From positions 7,425,143 to 7,489,142 of the forward strand of contig CM055094.1 of the NCBI GenBank assembly GCA_029204225.1: a DNA stretch of 64,000 nucleotides, written 5' to 3'. The DNA is from Diphasiastrum complanatum (taxonomy: Eukaryota > Streptophyta > Lycopodiopsida > Lycopodiales > Lycopodiaceae). A program made the position numbers and the translations under genes. Below, one piece after another: positions 1 to 12,300 of the stretch. Numbering within the stretch: the first letter of the stretch is position 1; each line of letters begins with the position of its first letter. A model generated the notes under the pieces. The model searched no databases, had not been told where the DNA came from, and was given only the letters and a program-made list of their open reading frames with translations.

Positions 1-545
1 GAACATCCTTCACATGTGTGGAATGACATTATATACATAAATTTGGCCTAACAAGCTATATTTTGTCATATTTCTCACACTTCTCCTCAAAAAATAGCTT
101 GATTCAACTATGACAAACTATACATGACTTCAAGGGCTGATTATGGATTAATAATACATAATACATCATTTCCAAGTACAAAGCACTTAAAATCATCCAA
201 TAAATTGATAATGATGCACTATCACCTTATCCATGAAAGCACCTCCTTAGTAAATCTATTTCCAAACGCCATCCACCATCCCAACACCTTTACCATTGGT
301 TCTTTCCATGCTTGGATAATATCCTTGATTCCAAAGCTTCTCATCCTTCAAAATAGGTGCTCTTCTTTGAAAAAAACCCAAGGCCACATCACCTCATACT
401 GATCACAAAAATCCATCATCTTGCCAAGATCACAAAGATTAAGCACACTAAGATTGCTAAGACTATGCATGCTAAAATAACAAATATTTTGCGTCAATTT
501 TCTAATCTTGTATTCAACGCTAATCTTAGACTAATCTTAGATCCA
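1..545 (-). mobile_element. Ty1/copia-like 3' end: 3' LTR start plus unrecognised internal segment
   Basis: Read on the minus strand, a purine tract near 80-100 (containing TTTTTTGAGGAG) is followed by TGTGAGAA, which fits a polypurine tract and the first bases of a 3' LTR running off the window at position 1. The same arrangement recurs at 33091-33110 and, on the plus strand, at 63757-63780. Upstream on the minus strand (about 545 to 200) the sequence resembles 33200-33480, including a shared peptide ending LSWI. No retroviral-type domain is visible in this piece. Confidence 0.5.
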
Positions 546-627
546 TGAGGCTCATCACCTTATTATGTTTATAAGTGTGTTCTTAGAAGATGATTCACTT
601 ATTGTCAGGAAGTATCCACTCTTACTT

Positions 628-731
628 GGTCACCTTGTGGGGGTGAATGCGTTAACATGGAAAGGTGATCTTACCAATGGGTCACCTTGTGGGGGTGAAT
701 GGGTTAACATGGAAAGGTGATCTTACAAGGG
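628..731 (+). repeat. 52-bp tandem duplication upstream of the dioxygenase gene
   Basis: Two nearly identical copies (628-679 and 680-731) begin GGTCACCTTGTGGGGGTGAA and end in GGTGATCTTAC. Each copy can fold, because GTCACCTT pairs with AAGGTGAT in the same unit. The pair sits about 200 bp before the proposed start codon and could be promoter sequence. Confidence 0.8.
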
Positions 732-934
732 GATTTCCACTATACCTCATTCTCAAACTTATCATTTTATAGATGAAAGGGTTATGTTCCACTTTCTCTC
801 TCGACATTTGTGGAGCGCTTCTGCTCCTGGTGGTGGCGCCTCGGCCTCTTCCTCTCCCCACCCGAAGCACTTTTTTCCACATCGCCCACATAAGCGCTCA
901 AATTCATACTATTTCTTTTGGGCTTCAAGATCTG

Positions 935-988
935 ATGACAGGAGGTCGCCTTGTGCTCCCCAATTTCCTATCTCTGGACACATGCAAG
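935..988 (+). CDS. dioxygenase exon 1 (residues 1-18)
   Basis: The exon starts at ATG 935 and encodes a short leader containing [14 protein letters not shown]. It ends in phase 0 at AAG before the donor GTACAA. The reading frame is open upstream to another ATG at 773, which would add 54 residues with a hydrophobic stretch (ALLLLVVAP). Intron 1 is 8,455 bp and contains the LINE cluster. Confidence 0.8.
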
Positions 989-2234
989 GTACAAAATTTT
1001 CCTTTTCAAGCTCTCTATATTTTTGTTTGATTTATAAATTTGACCGTTAATGGGAGTTCGGTATTATGGATTTTTCATTCCAATTCAGTTCAGTTATGCA
1101 CTGCCCCTTGCTTCTTGATTTTTCTTAATTGGGTTTCTTTTGTCTGCACTTTGTTCATGATTAAGCAGCAAAGTGACAGAGTGATTTTGATTAAGATCAT
1201 CTTTCTCATCATTGACTAGGCAACAATTGGAAATAAGAAATTGTACAACAATGATTGTTCACGGACTGTCCATCTTATATGGATTGAAGTTCTGATTCGT
1301 GTGATCTTTCACAAAGTATATCAACGGTAAGTGTATATGAAACTCAACTGGGCAGTAAGTGATCATGACCCAGTGTGGCTGCCAGGAATCTGAACTTGGT
1401 AGGTTCAGCCCATCCTAGGTGACCTAGCACCTAAGTTATCAATTTCAGAAGAGCTACAGAGTTTAAGTTATCGTAGTGAAGGCAACACCATTAATCAACT
1501 ATCCAGCTAGACGAGCACTCAATCACAAGACTCAGATGCTTCAATGTATCTTCTAGTTGCAGAAATGGTTTGTGTAGGTGGATGACACCAAGAACTCCCA
1601 AATTTTGGCCCTAGTTACCACTTCTAGTGAAACCAAGGATCTTATCTTGATTCAAAGGGAGTGAACTTAGAACTACAACACATCCAATTTGAAAATAATC
1701 ACATTCAATACTTGTAGAGGGGCCAAGATTCCCTCCCCCCCAATGAAGTCAATTTCCACTCAAATACGAGTTACAAATTTTTGCTAATAACATTGCAAAA
1801 ATACTCAAAGGTGAAGGATTCAATTAGAGACGACCAGCGGTTAATTCTCATCTGTGTTCATCAAGCTTATCATTAAGACTAAGTGATCAATAGGCTATGA
1901 CATGAGAAGAGACCTTGCAAAATCACATTAGGAGTGTACCCATATCTTAGTACAAGATTGGATCATGATCCTACCATCATCACATACAGGAATGAGCAAA
2001 GCCTAGCTTTAGGAATCAAGCATGATCAAATACTAATCACTTAGCAAAAGTTAAAGTGAACAAAACAAAACATGATCTCACCCTCGTAACAAAAACCTTC
2101 TTCTTCTTCTTCACCTTGGGAGGCTTATGACTTCATGACAATAATGACGATGATTTGCTTGATGAGTGGTGGACAAATTTTAGGGTAACTCAGTCATTGA
2201 AAATTTTCCTCTACAAAAGTATTTACTTGGATTT

Positions 2235-2305
<71 letters not shown>

Positions 2306-5300
2306 ACTTTTCCATGCCAAAAGGCATATAAGACTAGTAAATATACATGTCAAGTATGTGGTATTAGTGGGAGCATATGAAAACGTCTCCAAATTAGTAG
2401 CAAAAGAAAACAACATAGCTAATTACTATGAATTGAAATGAGTGAGATATGTAGGAGTATAAATGCTGCTAGATGTACAAAGTGAGGTATTGCACTATCG
2501 TATACAAGGGAAGGAGGTCTCAATTGCCATCTATTCTATCTACCTAGGAGAAGGTGGATGGAGAGCGGTGTGCACAGCCAGGATGAGTGCTAGCTTGAGG
2601 TGAGTGATGGCTGAGAGCCTTTGGTTGTTCATCTTGAAAACCTTGATAACACTTCACATTTGCATTTATGTGAGGATTAATATAGCATCCACACTCCAAC
2701 AATGATACAAATAGAATGTCATTTATGAACCAAACCAATAATGCAAGCAATAGAGCATCCCCAATAGAAAGATAAAACGTATGCAAGACTTCCTCACACA
2801 AAGTAACTAATACTCCTCCTCAAATACTTTCTCACACAAAGTACTTGACACTATCTGTTCCATGGAATTTCTTGCCTCTATGTCACACATAGAGTCACTT
2901 GCCCCAAACAACCTTCCGACCTGGAAAGCATCTCATCATGACATCTATTTTATCACTGCTTATAAAAAATTCGTTAAGAGTGTGTTTTGACACTATATCA
3001 AAATACATATGCAAACTTTCCAATTGGTGTATGTCCATCTTCCTGCTGATTAAGAGATTCAAACACCTCCATCATAAAACCATTGTCTTGAATCTTTTTC
3101 CGACACATATCCCGACCTTCTGAGTTCACCTTCTTCACTTCTGACATGGTACTTGCGGCCATCAAGAGAATGAAGTCCCATAAGACGAGCAATATCGAAG
3201 ACCTTGAATCAGAACTCCTTATCCATGCAGCCACCCTACTTGCTCCCACACTAGCCACTCTCCTCAATTCGGCAGTTGTCTCTGGCTTCCCATCATCCTG
3301 GTGCACCAACATCATCCACCCTATCCAAGACCCCATGGTTCCTGGTAACTATCGTACTATCATGATTGGGCATGTTCTCGCGAAACTGTAAAGTACTATA
3401 CTTCAGTCTGTTGTGAGTTCAAAGGCGGAAACCAGGAAATTACATGCTTTGGGCTAGGCAGGGTTCCGATCCCATTATTCTACTACTAATCATATCTTCA
3501 CACTCCAGGCTTTGATTGAGGAAGCCAAACACAGGAAAGAGAAGATTTACTATTGTTTCGTAGACTTCATGAAAGCCTCTGACTCTCTCCCTCCCTCCTT
3601 GCTCATTCAGAGACTGCATAATCTTGGCTTCTCCACTGACATTATTCTGGCTGTGACGGCTCTTTTGAGCGAGTTCTGGGGTGTTTCCGACATGGCAATG
3701 GTATTTCTGAGCACATATGGAGCACCATTGGGGTAGGGTTGTTCTCTTTCACCTGTTTGAATTATATATTGATGAGCTACTAGCTAGAGAGAATCATTTC
3801 TCTGTGCGGTGGTTCCGATTGCAGACTTGGCGACATTCTGATCGCCATTCTTCTTTATGCCGATGATGCGATATTAGTCTCCTCAACCAAAGAGGGGTTA
3901 CAACGGCAGTTGGATTGCTTGCATGATTTTTGTACCAGATGGGGCCCAGGGGTGAACATTGGGAAGACCAAGGTTATGGTCTTCAACACTTCTCGAGCCT
4001 TCATGCAGAGACAAGAGCTCACTTTTGATGGATAGATCCTAGAGGTGATTTCTTCATACACATATTTGGGGATATTTTTTTCTGGCCCTAACTTTAGTAT
4101 GCGACAGGCAACCACCACTCGACCTGGGAAGGCACCCCCACAGCTTTATATGCAGTAGAGGCATGGTGTACCGGTCTTTTTTCATCACACTGGGCCAATA
4201 TATCGAGATTACAGACCACCATGCTAGCTCGTATTATTCGAGTGAAGCCCTCTGACCCGCACGAGATCCTCCTTGCCAAGTTTGTTGTTCCACCCATACA
4301 AATAGGTGCAGCTTTTCAGCTTATTACATATATATTCAAAGAGTCCAGGCACTTCCAGATGCAGATAGGAGATATATGCAGATAGCACTTGCTTCATGAC
4401 ATTGTCTCATGATCAGGGCTACAGATTCTCATGGTTTTCTCATGCATCCCACTTGCTCATTGAGTCCTTTGGTATTTCCATTACAGAGCTCCCCTCGGGT
4501 GCTCATTAGTATAATTAGACGCTTTTTATATTGAGCATATCTTGATCGTACTTGGAGCCGACAGTTAGGGATTAAGCCTGACTTCTATCATACTCACTTC
4601 ATTGAGCTAGACATAGCAAGGCTCCCAGTCCTGCCACATTATTGGGATTCACGTTTGTCACACAGCCTCAGATTTACATTGGGCCAGCTTCATGTGTCAT
4701 CACATCAGCTAGCTATTGAGATTGGACGATTCCATGGTACTCCTAGGGAGGAGCGGATTTGCCACATATGCTCTTTGGGCGAGGTGGAGTCTGTGGAGCA
4801 TTTTATCTTTAGATGCCCTGCTTATTATGAGATCAAAGGGAGATATTACTGTTTGTTTAGGGACATGCCCACCACACTACAATCTCTCATATCATATGAG
4901 GACTCTCGATGTGTCGCACTTATGCTACGAGAGATGTTTCTATTGTGGAGAGATCTATGTCAGACATCTCAGCATACTATTCCTTAGCCTCTGATTACTT
5001 CCTTCTTCTCTAGGAGGAGATCACGGCACGACCCAGAGCTTGTTGATGATGATGCTGATGAGGACGACATACATGCATGGGTTGTCCTCTCCATCCAGAT
5101 ATCTTGATGGGGGCTTGTCACATGGTCTGAGATTTTTATTCGGACAGTTTAGAGTTTCATCTCATCGGCTTCACATTGAGACGGGGCGGTTCCACAGCAT
5201 ACCCAGGGAGGCCCGATTTTGCCGATTCTCCTCACTTGGGGAGATCGAGGACAAGGATCATTTCATTTTCAAATGCCTAGTTTATAATGAGATTAGAGGA

Positions 5301-8300
5301 CGATACCATTGTCTATATCGAGACTCCTGTAGGTCTCTTCAGGCCTTGATCACATATGAGGGCCCCCGCTGTGTAGCATTGATGATATGAGCGATGATGC
5401 TCTTGAGACCAGACCTAGCCAGTACCCAGATCAGTTTGGATCCCCCCAGACTTCTTCACCAGATGTAGACAGCGGCCTACAGATGATTCGGGGGATAGAT
5501 CAGAGGACGAGACAGATATCCCAGTCAGAGACAGATATCATACCAAATGTCAGTGCATCAGACCACGTATCTCCTCTAGCAGACCGAGACAGAGTCGACG
5601 ACATACTACCCACAGACCTAGGCAGTGGCACCCTCCACACTCCGAGCACCCTATGAGTTTGATCACTACCTACTTTACAACATTGATCGACACTTGAGGC
5701 GTTTTTCTTTCATGATATATATGCACTCCATTTCTAACATTAATAAAGCTATGGCCCCTCCTCGCTCCAACGCTGCCCGCCGGCCATTGCGCTCCCCACC
5801 TACCCTCATATGCTGCCTACCCCCTCCCTCGCGGATCTGCCTATAGCTGAGTTGCTACCCCTGATCTGCCTGCCTCGCCTGATCTGTCTACCCCTGATCT
5901 GCCTACCCATGCTACCCCCCTCACGATCTACCTACCCACGCTGCTAGCCCCCCCTCCCTGATCTTCCTTTGCTTACCCATGCTGCTGAGGTGGCAGCGCT
6001 GCCTGCCACGCAGGCAGCGCTGCCTGCTGAGGTGGCACCTCTTCCTGCCATGCAGGCAGAGCAGTCTGCCTGCGTAGCAGCAGATTCTGCCCGCTTGTGC
6101 CCACCGATCCCACCGTTTTCTGCTCACCCTATTCCTGACTCTGTTCCCATCCTCCCCACCCCGATCAGTGCTAGCTCCTCTTCCCTCCCGGCACCACAAT
6201 CTACAACAAGTATCCCATATACGCCCTCCAAATCAACCGAGCTTTTTTCCTCTTGGCAGATCGATCAAATCAAGGCCGATTTCAAGATCCTGCGACAAGA
6301 AATCTCATAGCTGAAAGGAACGGTTACCTCCTTGATCAATGAGAAGAACATGTTGCAGTCCAAAGTCGTATCACTCGAACAATCCATCGGGATCAAGCAG
6401 GTTGCAACTTCGGAATCCACCACCAATATGATACGGGAGTTAGAAACCAAGATTGAGAAGCAGCAAGAAGAGGCCCGTTCTTGGGCATCAGTTCTGAAAA
6501 AAGGCACCAAACCAAGCGCTCCCATCTCCTCGGTTATCTCAGCCACCATCTTGGAAAAGAAATCTCGAGACCAAAAATCCCACAACATTAGAGTTCGCGG
6601 GATCCCGGATACACAGGATGCCTTGGTTGAAGCCAGACGCTTTCGACACCACTCTCGGGCACAGGACAGATGGGCTAGATACCGCATGGAGGACCACTAG
6701 AGATGCAACCACACTCATTATCCGTTTCACTTCCCTAGAGAGTCGCCGAGATGCTTTGCGGTGCAGGGCTAAGCTACGCGGTAGCACTATCTATATGGAT
6801 GACGACCTCACATATATCCAGGTAGAGGAGAGGCGTAAGGCCTTTCAGGCAGCCCGTGAGTCTGGCAGACGAGTCATTTATCGAGATGGACAGGTGATGA
6901 TCAGGCTTTCTTGATGGCGCCCCTAGCAGCTCCCAGTGCTAGGGATTTGGGGTGCCCGTCTAAAGAAGAGAGGTGGTGAGGAAAGCAGCTTGTGCGTCAA
7001 CTGTACTATCATGAGGAAAGGATGGAGCAACAAAGCCAAAGACTCTTGGTATACTAGCATGTAGAGGGGGCTAAATGTATATCTGGGTGCACAGGGGAGT
7101 GTGGGCTGTGAAGATGACTAGGAGGGTGGGAGGCGACCAACAACGAAAGAAAGAAAATGAGTGATCAGAAAGGGTGGTGGGGGAGATATGAAAATCATAT
7201 ATGATGGGTATGGAGGATGGTGACCCCATGAGATAGTCAACAAGGTAGGCCATTGCAAATGGCTAACTCATGGGAGGATGATAGGTAAATGTCTGCTACT
7301 GTGAGGATGATAGGTATATCTGTCGGAATTTGGCCAACAAGGTAGGTCATTGTAAATGGCTAACTCATGGGCCTTTCCAAATTGTAATAAATACTCACCA
7401 TATGGGGTAATAGGCCCCAAATTGTCGTCGGATGTCTTGGTAACTCCCATCTCATCACTGTCAAGGGCACGAACATGGAGTTGGCCGGTGGTGTCATAAA
7501 ACTCTGCCTGTCGCGAGGATGTCCGAGCATTAAAATCCCTAGTAGGAAAATATGCCCTCGCTCTGATGATATTCGATGAAAGATCATGGTATGGCGAGCC
7601 AATGCCCTCAAAAAAAGACGAAGACTCTGGTGGACAGTAACATGCTGCGACAAAAAGGTCTTTGTCCAAACCAATATCCTAGCCCACAATACGAATCCAT
7701 ATATAATGTGCATGCTCGTCATGCCGGACGAACTCGATGCTCGTGTGAAGAGACTCCTTGTATAAGCAAGCAACTCCTCCAGATTCACGACCACTAGCTG
7801 ATCTAGTCTCAATTCTGTACACTAAGTCCCATTTGTATCCTGGAAAAGTAGGAAGTCCTTGCTCCAGACTCTCATGGGTCTCCATAAAAAGCAATACATC
7901 TCGGCCAGTGATAAAGTCAAGTCGCCAGTGCCCCACAATGTGAAGATGTGATCTACAGTAGAATAATGGGCTCGAAAACCTGCCTGACCCCTAGCATGCG
8001 GTCTCCTAGTCTCCGCCTCTGAGCTTACAACAGACTAAAGTATAGTACCATATACTTTTGCTAGGACATGCCCAATCATGATGGTGCGGTAGTTACTCGG
8101 AATCATGGGGTAACCACTCTTATGGATGGGGTGGATAATGTTAGTGCACTTGGATGATGGGAAACCAGAAATCACTGCGGAATTAAGAGGGATGGCTATA
8201 GTGAGAGTGAGTAAGTCAGAGGCATGGGAAAGGAGTTCAGACTCAAGATCTTCAATGTCTCCGGCCTTGTGGGATTTCATCTTCTTAATGGCTACAAGTA

Positions 8301-9253
8301 CCATGTCAGCTGTGAAGAAGGAGAACTCAAATGGTCATGGAGATATAGAGATAGGTGAGTCGGTGGGGACGGTATACAAGCTAGTAGCATAATTAGTCGG
8401 AAACGTGGGGGTCCTCCAGGAGAGGTGGTGGAGAGCGAGGAATGAACTCACGCCAATAAGCGCCCGAAGAAGAACTGAAAAGGAGGTCAATAAGACGTTT
8501 CCCTTCAGAATCATCATAGGAGCTCTTCTTACGGCGGAGAACACGATGGTAAGAGCGTCGGGAAGATCGGAGTAGACGTGGAGCATGGATACATGAATAG
8601 GCTACTGACTGATGAAGAGAACGACACTCGGTATCGTACCATGGAGGATGCAATGGTCGAAGTGTGCGTCGATATTTTTTGGGATGGGGTTTTGTGGGGA
8701 GGGTTAGTGATGCAGCCTTGAGGTGAGAGGGGGTGAAAAAAGCAGCCTGGGTGTCGACTGGACTGTCATGAGGAAAAGAGTGTAAAATTGAAGCCAAGGA
8801 CTGCCAGTACAGTGGCATGTGAATGGGATCGAATGTGTACGTGGGTGCTCGGAAGCATGGGTAGTGTAGATGAATGAATGGGTAGGAAGGTGGATGATAT
8901 CGAAGGAGAGAAATGAGTGATCAGAAAGGGTGGTGGGGGAAACGTGGAAATCAGAGACTATGGGTACAAAGGATGCTGACCCCATGAGATAGTCAACGAC
9001 ACTATGTCCTCCACCGTGAGGATGGCATGTATAGCTGTCTGAATGTGGCCAACAAGGTAAGCCATTATAAATGGCTAGCTCATGTGCCTCTCCAAACTGC
9101 AGTAAGTGCTCACCATATGAAGTAGTAGGTCCCAAACTGTCCGCGGAGGTCCCAGTAACCCCAAGCATATCACCGTCAAGGGCACGAACATGTAGCTGAT
9201 CAGTGGTGTCGAATAACTCTGTTTGTCTCGAAGAAGTCCGGGCATTAAAATCC

Positions 9254-9300
<47 letters not shown>

Positions 9301-12300
9301 ATTATTGATGTCTTAACCATCTCGTTCAACAAGTATCCATTCTATGTGGTGATATTAATTTATTCATCAACCAAGAGAATATATGTTCACATCCACTCAC
9401 AATCAGAATTCTGGTTGTGGTATTGTCTATTTTGTGCTTTCAGGAATTGGAATTTGTTCATAAGAGTTGTAGTGTGGTTGGGTACAAACCACATGTCCTT
9501 TCAACTACTCTCTCACATCTCATTGCTACAAATTGTGCAGAGCTGATAATTCCATTCATCTCAATACGAGGTAAAAATTTCTGTCCTTCTCTCATTACTT
9601 TTCATTGTCGTGTGTTAGGAAGACTATGAATAGCAAAATGTGAAATCTATCTCTTTGGCTTTCTTAAAAAATGTAAGTGTCATTAGACATGGATGATGGG
9701 ACATTTAAGAATGATAATCAAAGAATTTGCTAGAAACATATGTTCTTGTTTTTGTGCTTAATATTCTTGAAGGAGATACATTATTTATTCTAATTAATTT
9801 GGGCTTGTTGAAGCTGTTCAGCTCATCTTTTATCGATGTTTGACAAGGTGGTCTTCGTTGTATCTTATATTTTGCGATGTTGGAAAATGCAATGTGATAA
9901 CTGATTTTCACGTGGGTTGAAGATATTGATACATATGAAGACAATTGTATAGATTGAGTTGATGGCATGTGAAACCAAAGTAAGACAAGGACTTCAATGA
10001 TGTTGTTTTATCTTCAATTTGACAAATTATGACACCAAGAAAACTATGGACATCGTCCTTTCAAAAGTTTCAAGAGTCAGTTTGAGTTGTTTTGCTAAGA
10101 GAGCTTTGAAGTACACAAGCATCATGAGTTTTGCAACTTGGGCTGTGTGGACGTTTGTCTTACATTGAATGTTGATCTGTCATGGGGAAATGATCAGATA
10201 GCTTGAGAGAAGTGGTGGAAGATCACTTTGGCTGTGAATTTGAGCTTTTTGTGGAATTTACTGGTCTAATCAGGTTATGTAAACCCTGGATTCTTCAAGC
10301 TTGACTAGCACTGTAATCACTAGGAGAAACTATCTTCTGTTATTCTCATTGTAAAGTAAGCCGCTAGCCCACAAATCTGACAAGGCATTCTTGGTATGAC
10401 TGGCATGTAGCTGGACTCAGGGAGCGACCATTGGCTGGCACAGTGACAGTAACCAACCTTATTTGAGACAACGCCATTATTCGGTATGTTAACTGCATGA
10501 AAGGTTGAAATACCTCTTTTAAGACTGTCCTGGACATGGCTTTTGAAATAAGAATGCAGTACATAAAATCTCGTCCAAATGAACTTAGATCTCTTAAGTT
10601 ATGAGACAAAAACTGCTGCATGGTTATAAATCTGATTACGTTGAATGGAAAGAATTACATCCCTTCAGATCATTTGCACATGAGGCGTTGGCCCTGTGTG
10701 TTTGAGGCCGTTGCCTTTAGTGAAGAGCCACACAGTAGTGTTCCTTTGATCTGTTGTCAGATGGCCCTTTATAGTAGCCACTCTACTACGTTCTTTTCAA
10801 GTGGATCTAGAAATAGTCTATACTTAATAAGGGAGCAAAACCTTTTTGTCCATGCTCTTCCATCAACAGCATCACGGCTGGTATTACTCTTGTCCCCATC
10901 AATGAGCTCACCTATTTGCATTCTAGTTGCAGATAATATTCTTTTAAATATGCAACTTGTTCTACAGTGATTGATTCATTCGACCGGAATGAATAGAAAC
11001 ATGTTATCTACAATACAGGAAGACTTGTAAATTTCAGCTTTCTACATTATTCCTTGGGCATAGGGTTTTGGAAAGGAAAGAACAAAGTGTTTATTTCCCA
11101 AGCAAAATCTGCAGATGAGATGTAAGGAAATTGAGCATGCACATTTATATCTACTCCTTTTTCACCAGTAAGACCTATCAAAGGAGGTAGAATCACTAAA
11201 TATGGATTCTGCATTTTATAGATAGCTCATCGGTTGTCTTGTATATCTAACTACCACAAGACAAGATGTCCGATATGGTGTACTGATATTAAGCCAGTTC
11301 AGGATTGAAGCTAGAAGGTTATACTGATGCAGATCGGGCAAGAGACAAAGAGGTTAGAAGGTCTAGTGCAGCAAAATATAAGTTACCATACTTTATGTAT
11401 TCAGCGTGGGATCAGGTGCAGCAAAATAGAGACTACCATAGTTTATCATCCCCCATCACTGCAGAATATTAAGTGACAAGGAAAGCAGCTTGTGAAGCTA
11501 TTCAGCTGAGAAGACCTTTCCAAGATGTACAGTTGTAGCAAGTGGCTCCTCTAATGCTCTAATGTGATAATCGAAGCAGGCTAACAACCCAGCTTACCAT
11601 ACATTGAAGTTTACAAACATTTTATCTGAAATAAAGTGCAATACAGCTACATCGAACTTTTGTAATTAAAAAACAATCAAATTGTTGACACATTTGCCAA
11701 GTATTAGTGTGGTCAAGTGTTGCATGATCTGTGAGTTAGCATCTACAAAGATTTCCTATGCTTCTCTATTAGGCCCAGACAACCTTTCCCTGCCTGTACG
11801 TTAGCGATCATCTGAATTTGATTGCCAAGGAGGAGAATCTCTAGTAGGTGAGAAGAGTAAGAACAAGTGAGACATGATGCTGAACGTCGTGGACTGACAA
11901 CCTCATGCTATAGTAGTTATGCTGATACACCTTCAAAATTGCAAGGGCCATTGCAGGCTGTATTACGTGAGTGGATGGAGTTTGCATCAAAGGAAAGCAA
12001 AAATAAGGCATTCTTTTATTTGTCAATCTACCTTCAGGCAAGATTGGCATATCCGTAAGAGTTCTGCATATGAACTATTAAAGATTTTCAGGTTGGAACG
12101 AGCTGTTTGGCTGTTGGCTGCAGAAAGCTTCTAAAGTGAACAGATTTTCAGGGATTTGCTTCTATCTAGCTGTTGAATTTTCTTCTGGCCTGCAATAATT
12201 GTCCCAGGAGTGAAGCTATCAAGTCTCTCCAAAGAGGTTGCATTATTGGTCATGCTATTGAAAAGTGCATGCTTCAAGCATATCCTCGTCTTTGTATAAT

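Noticed and set aside
6970-7945. Explaining the inverted endonuclease by twin priming
   Set aside because: Twin priming inverts the 5' part, but here ORF1 is sense and the endonuclease antisense; a more complex rearrangement is needed.
11867-12058. Hydrophilic open segment considered as an extra dioxygenase exon
   Set aside because: Exon 4 joins exon 5 directly in phase with continuous family sequence, leaving no room for it; it follows a copia remnant.
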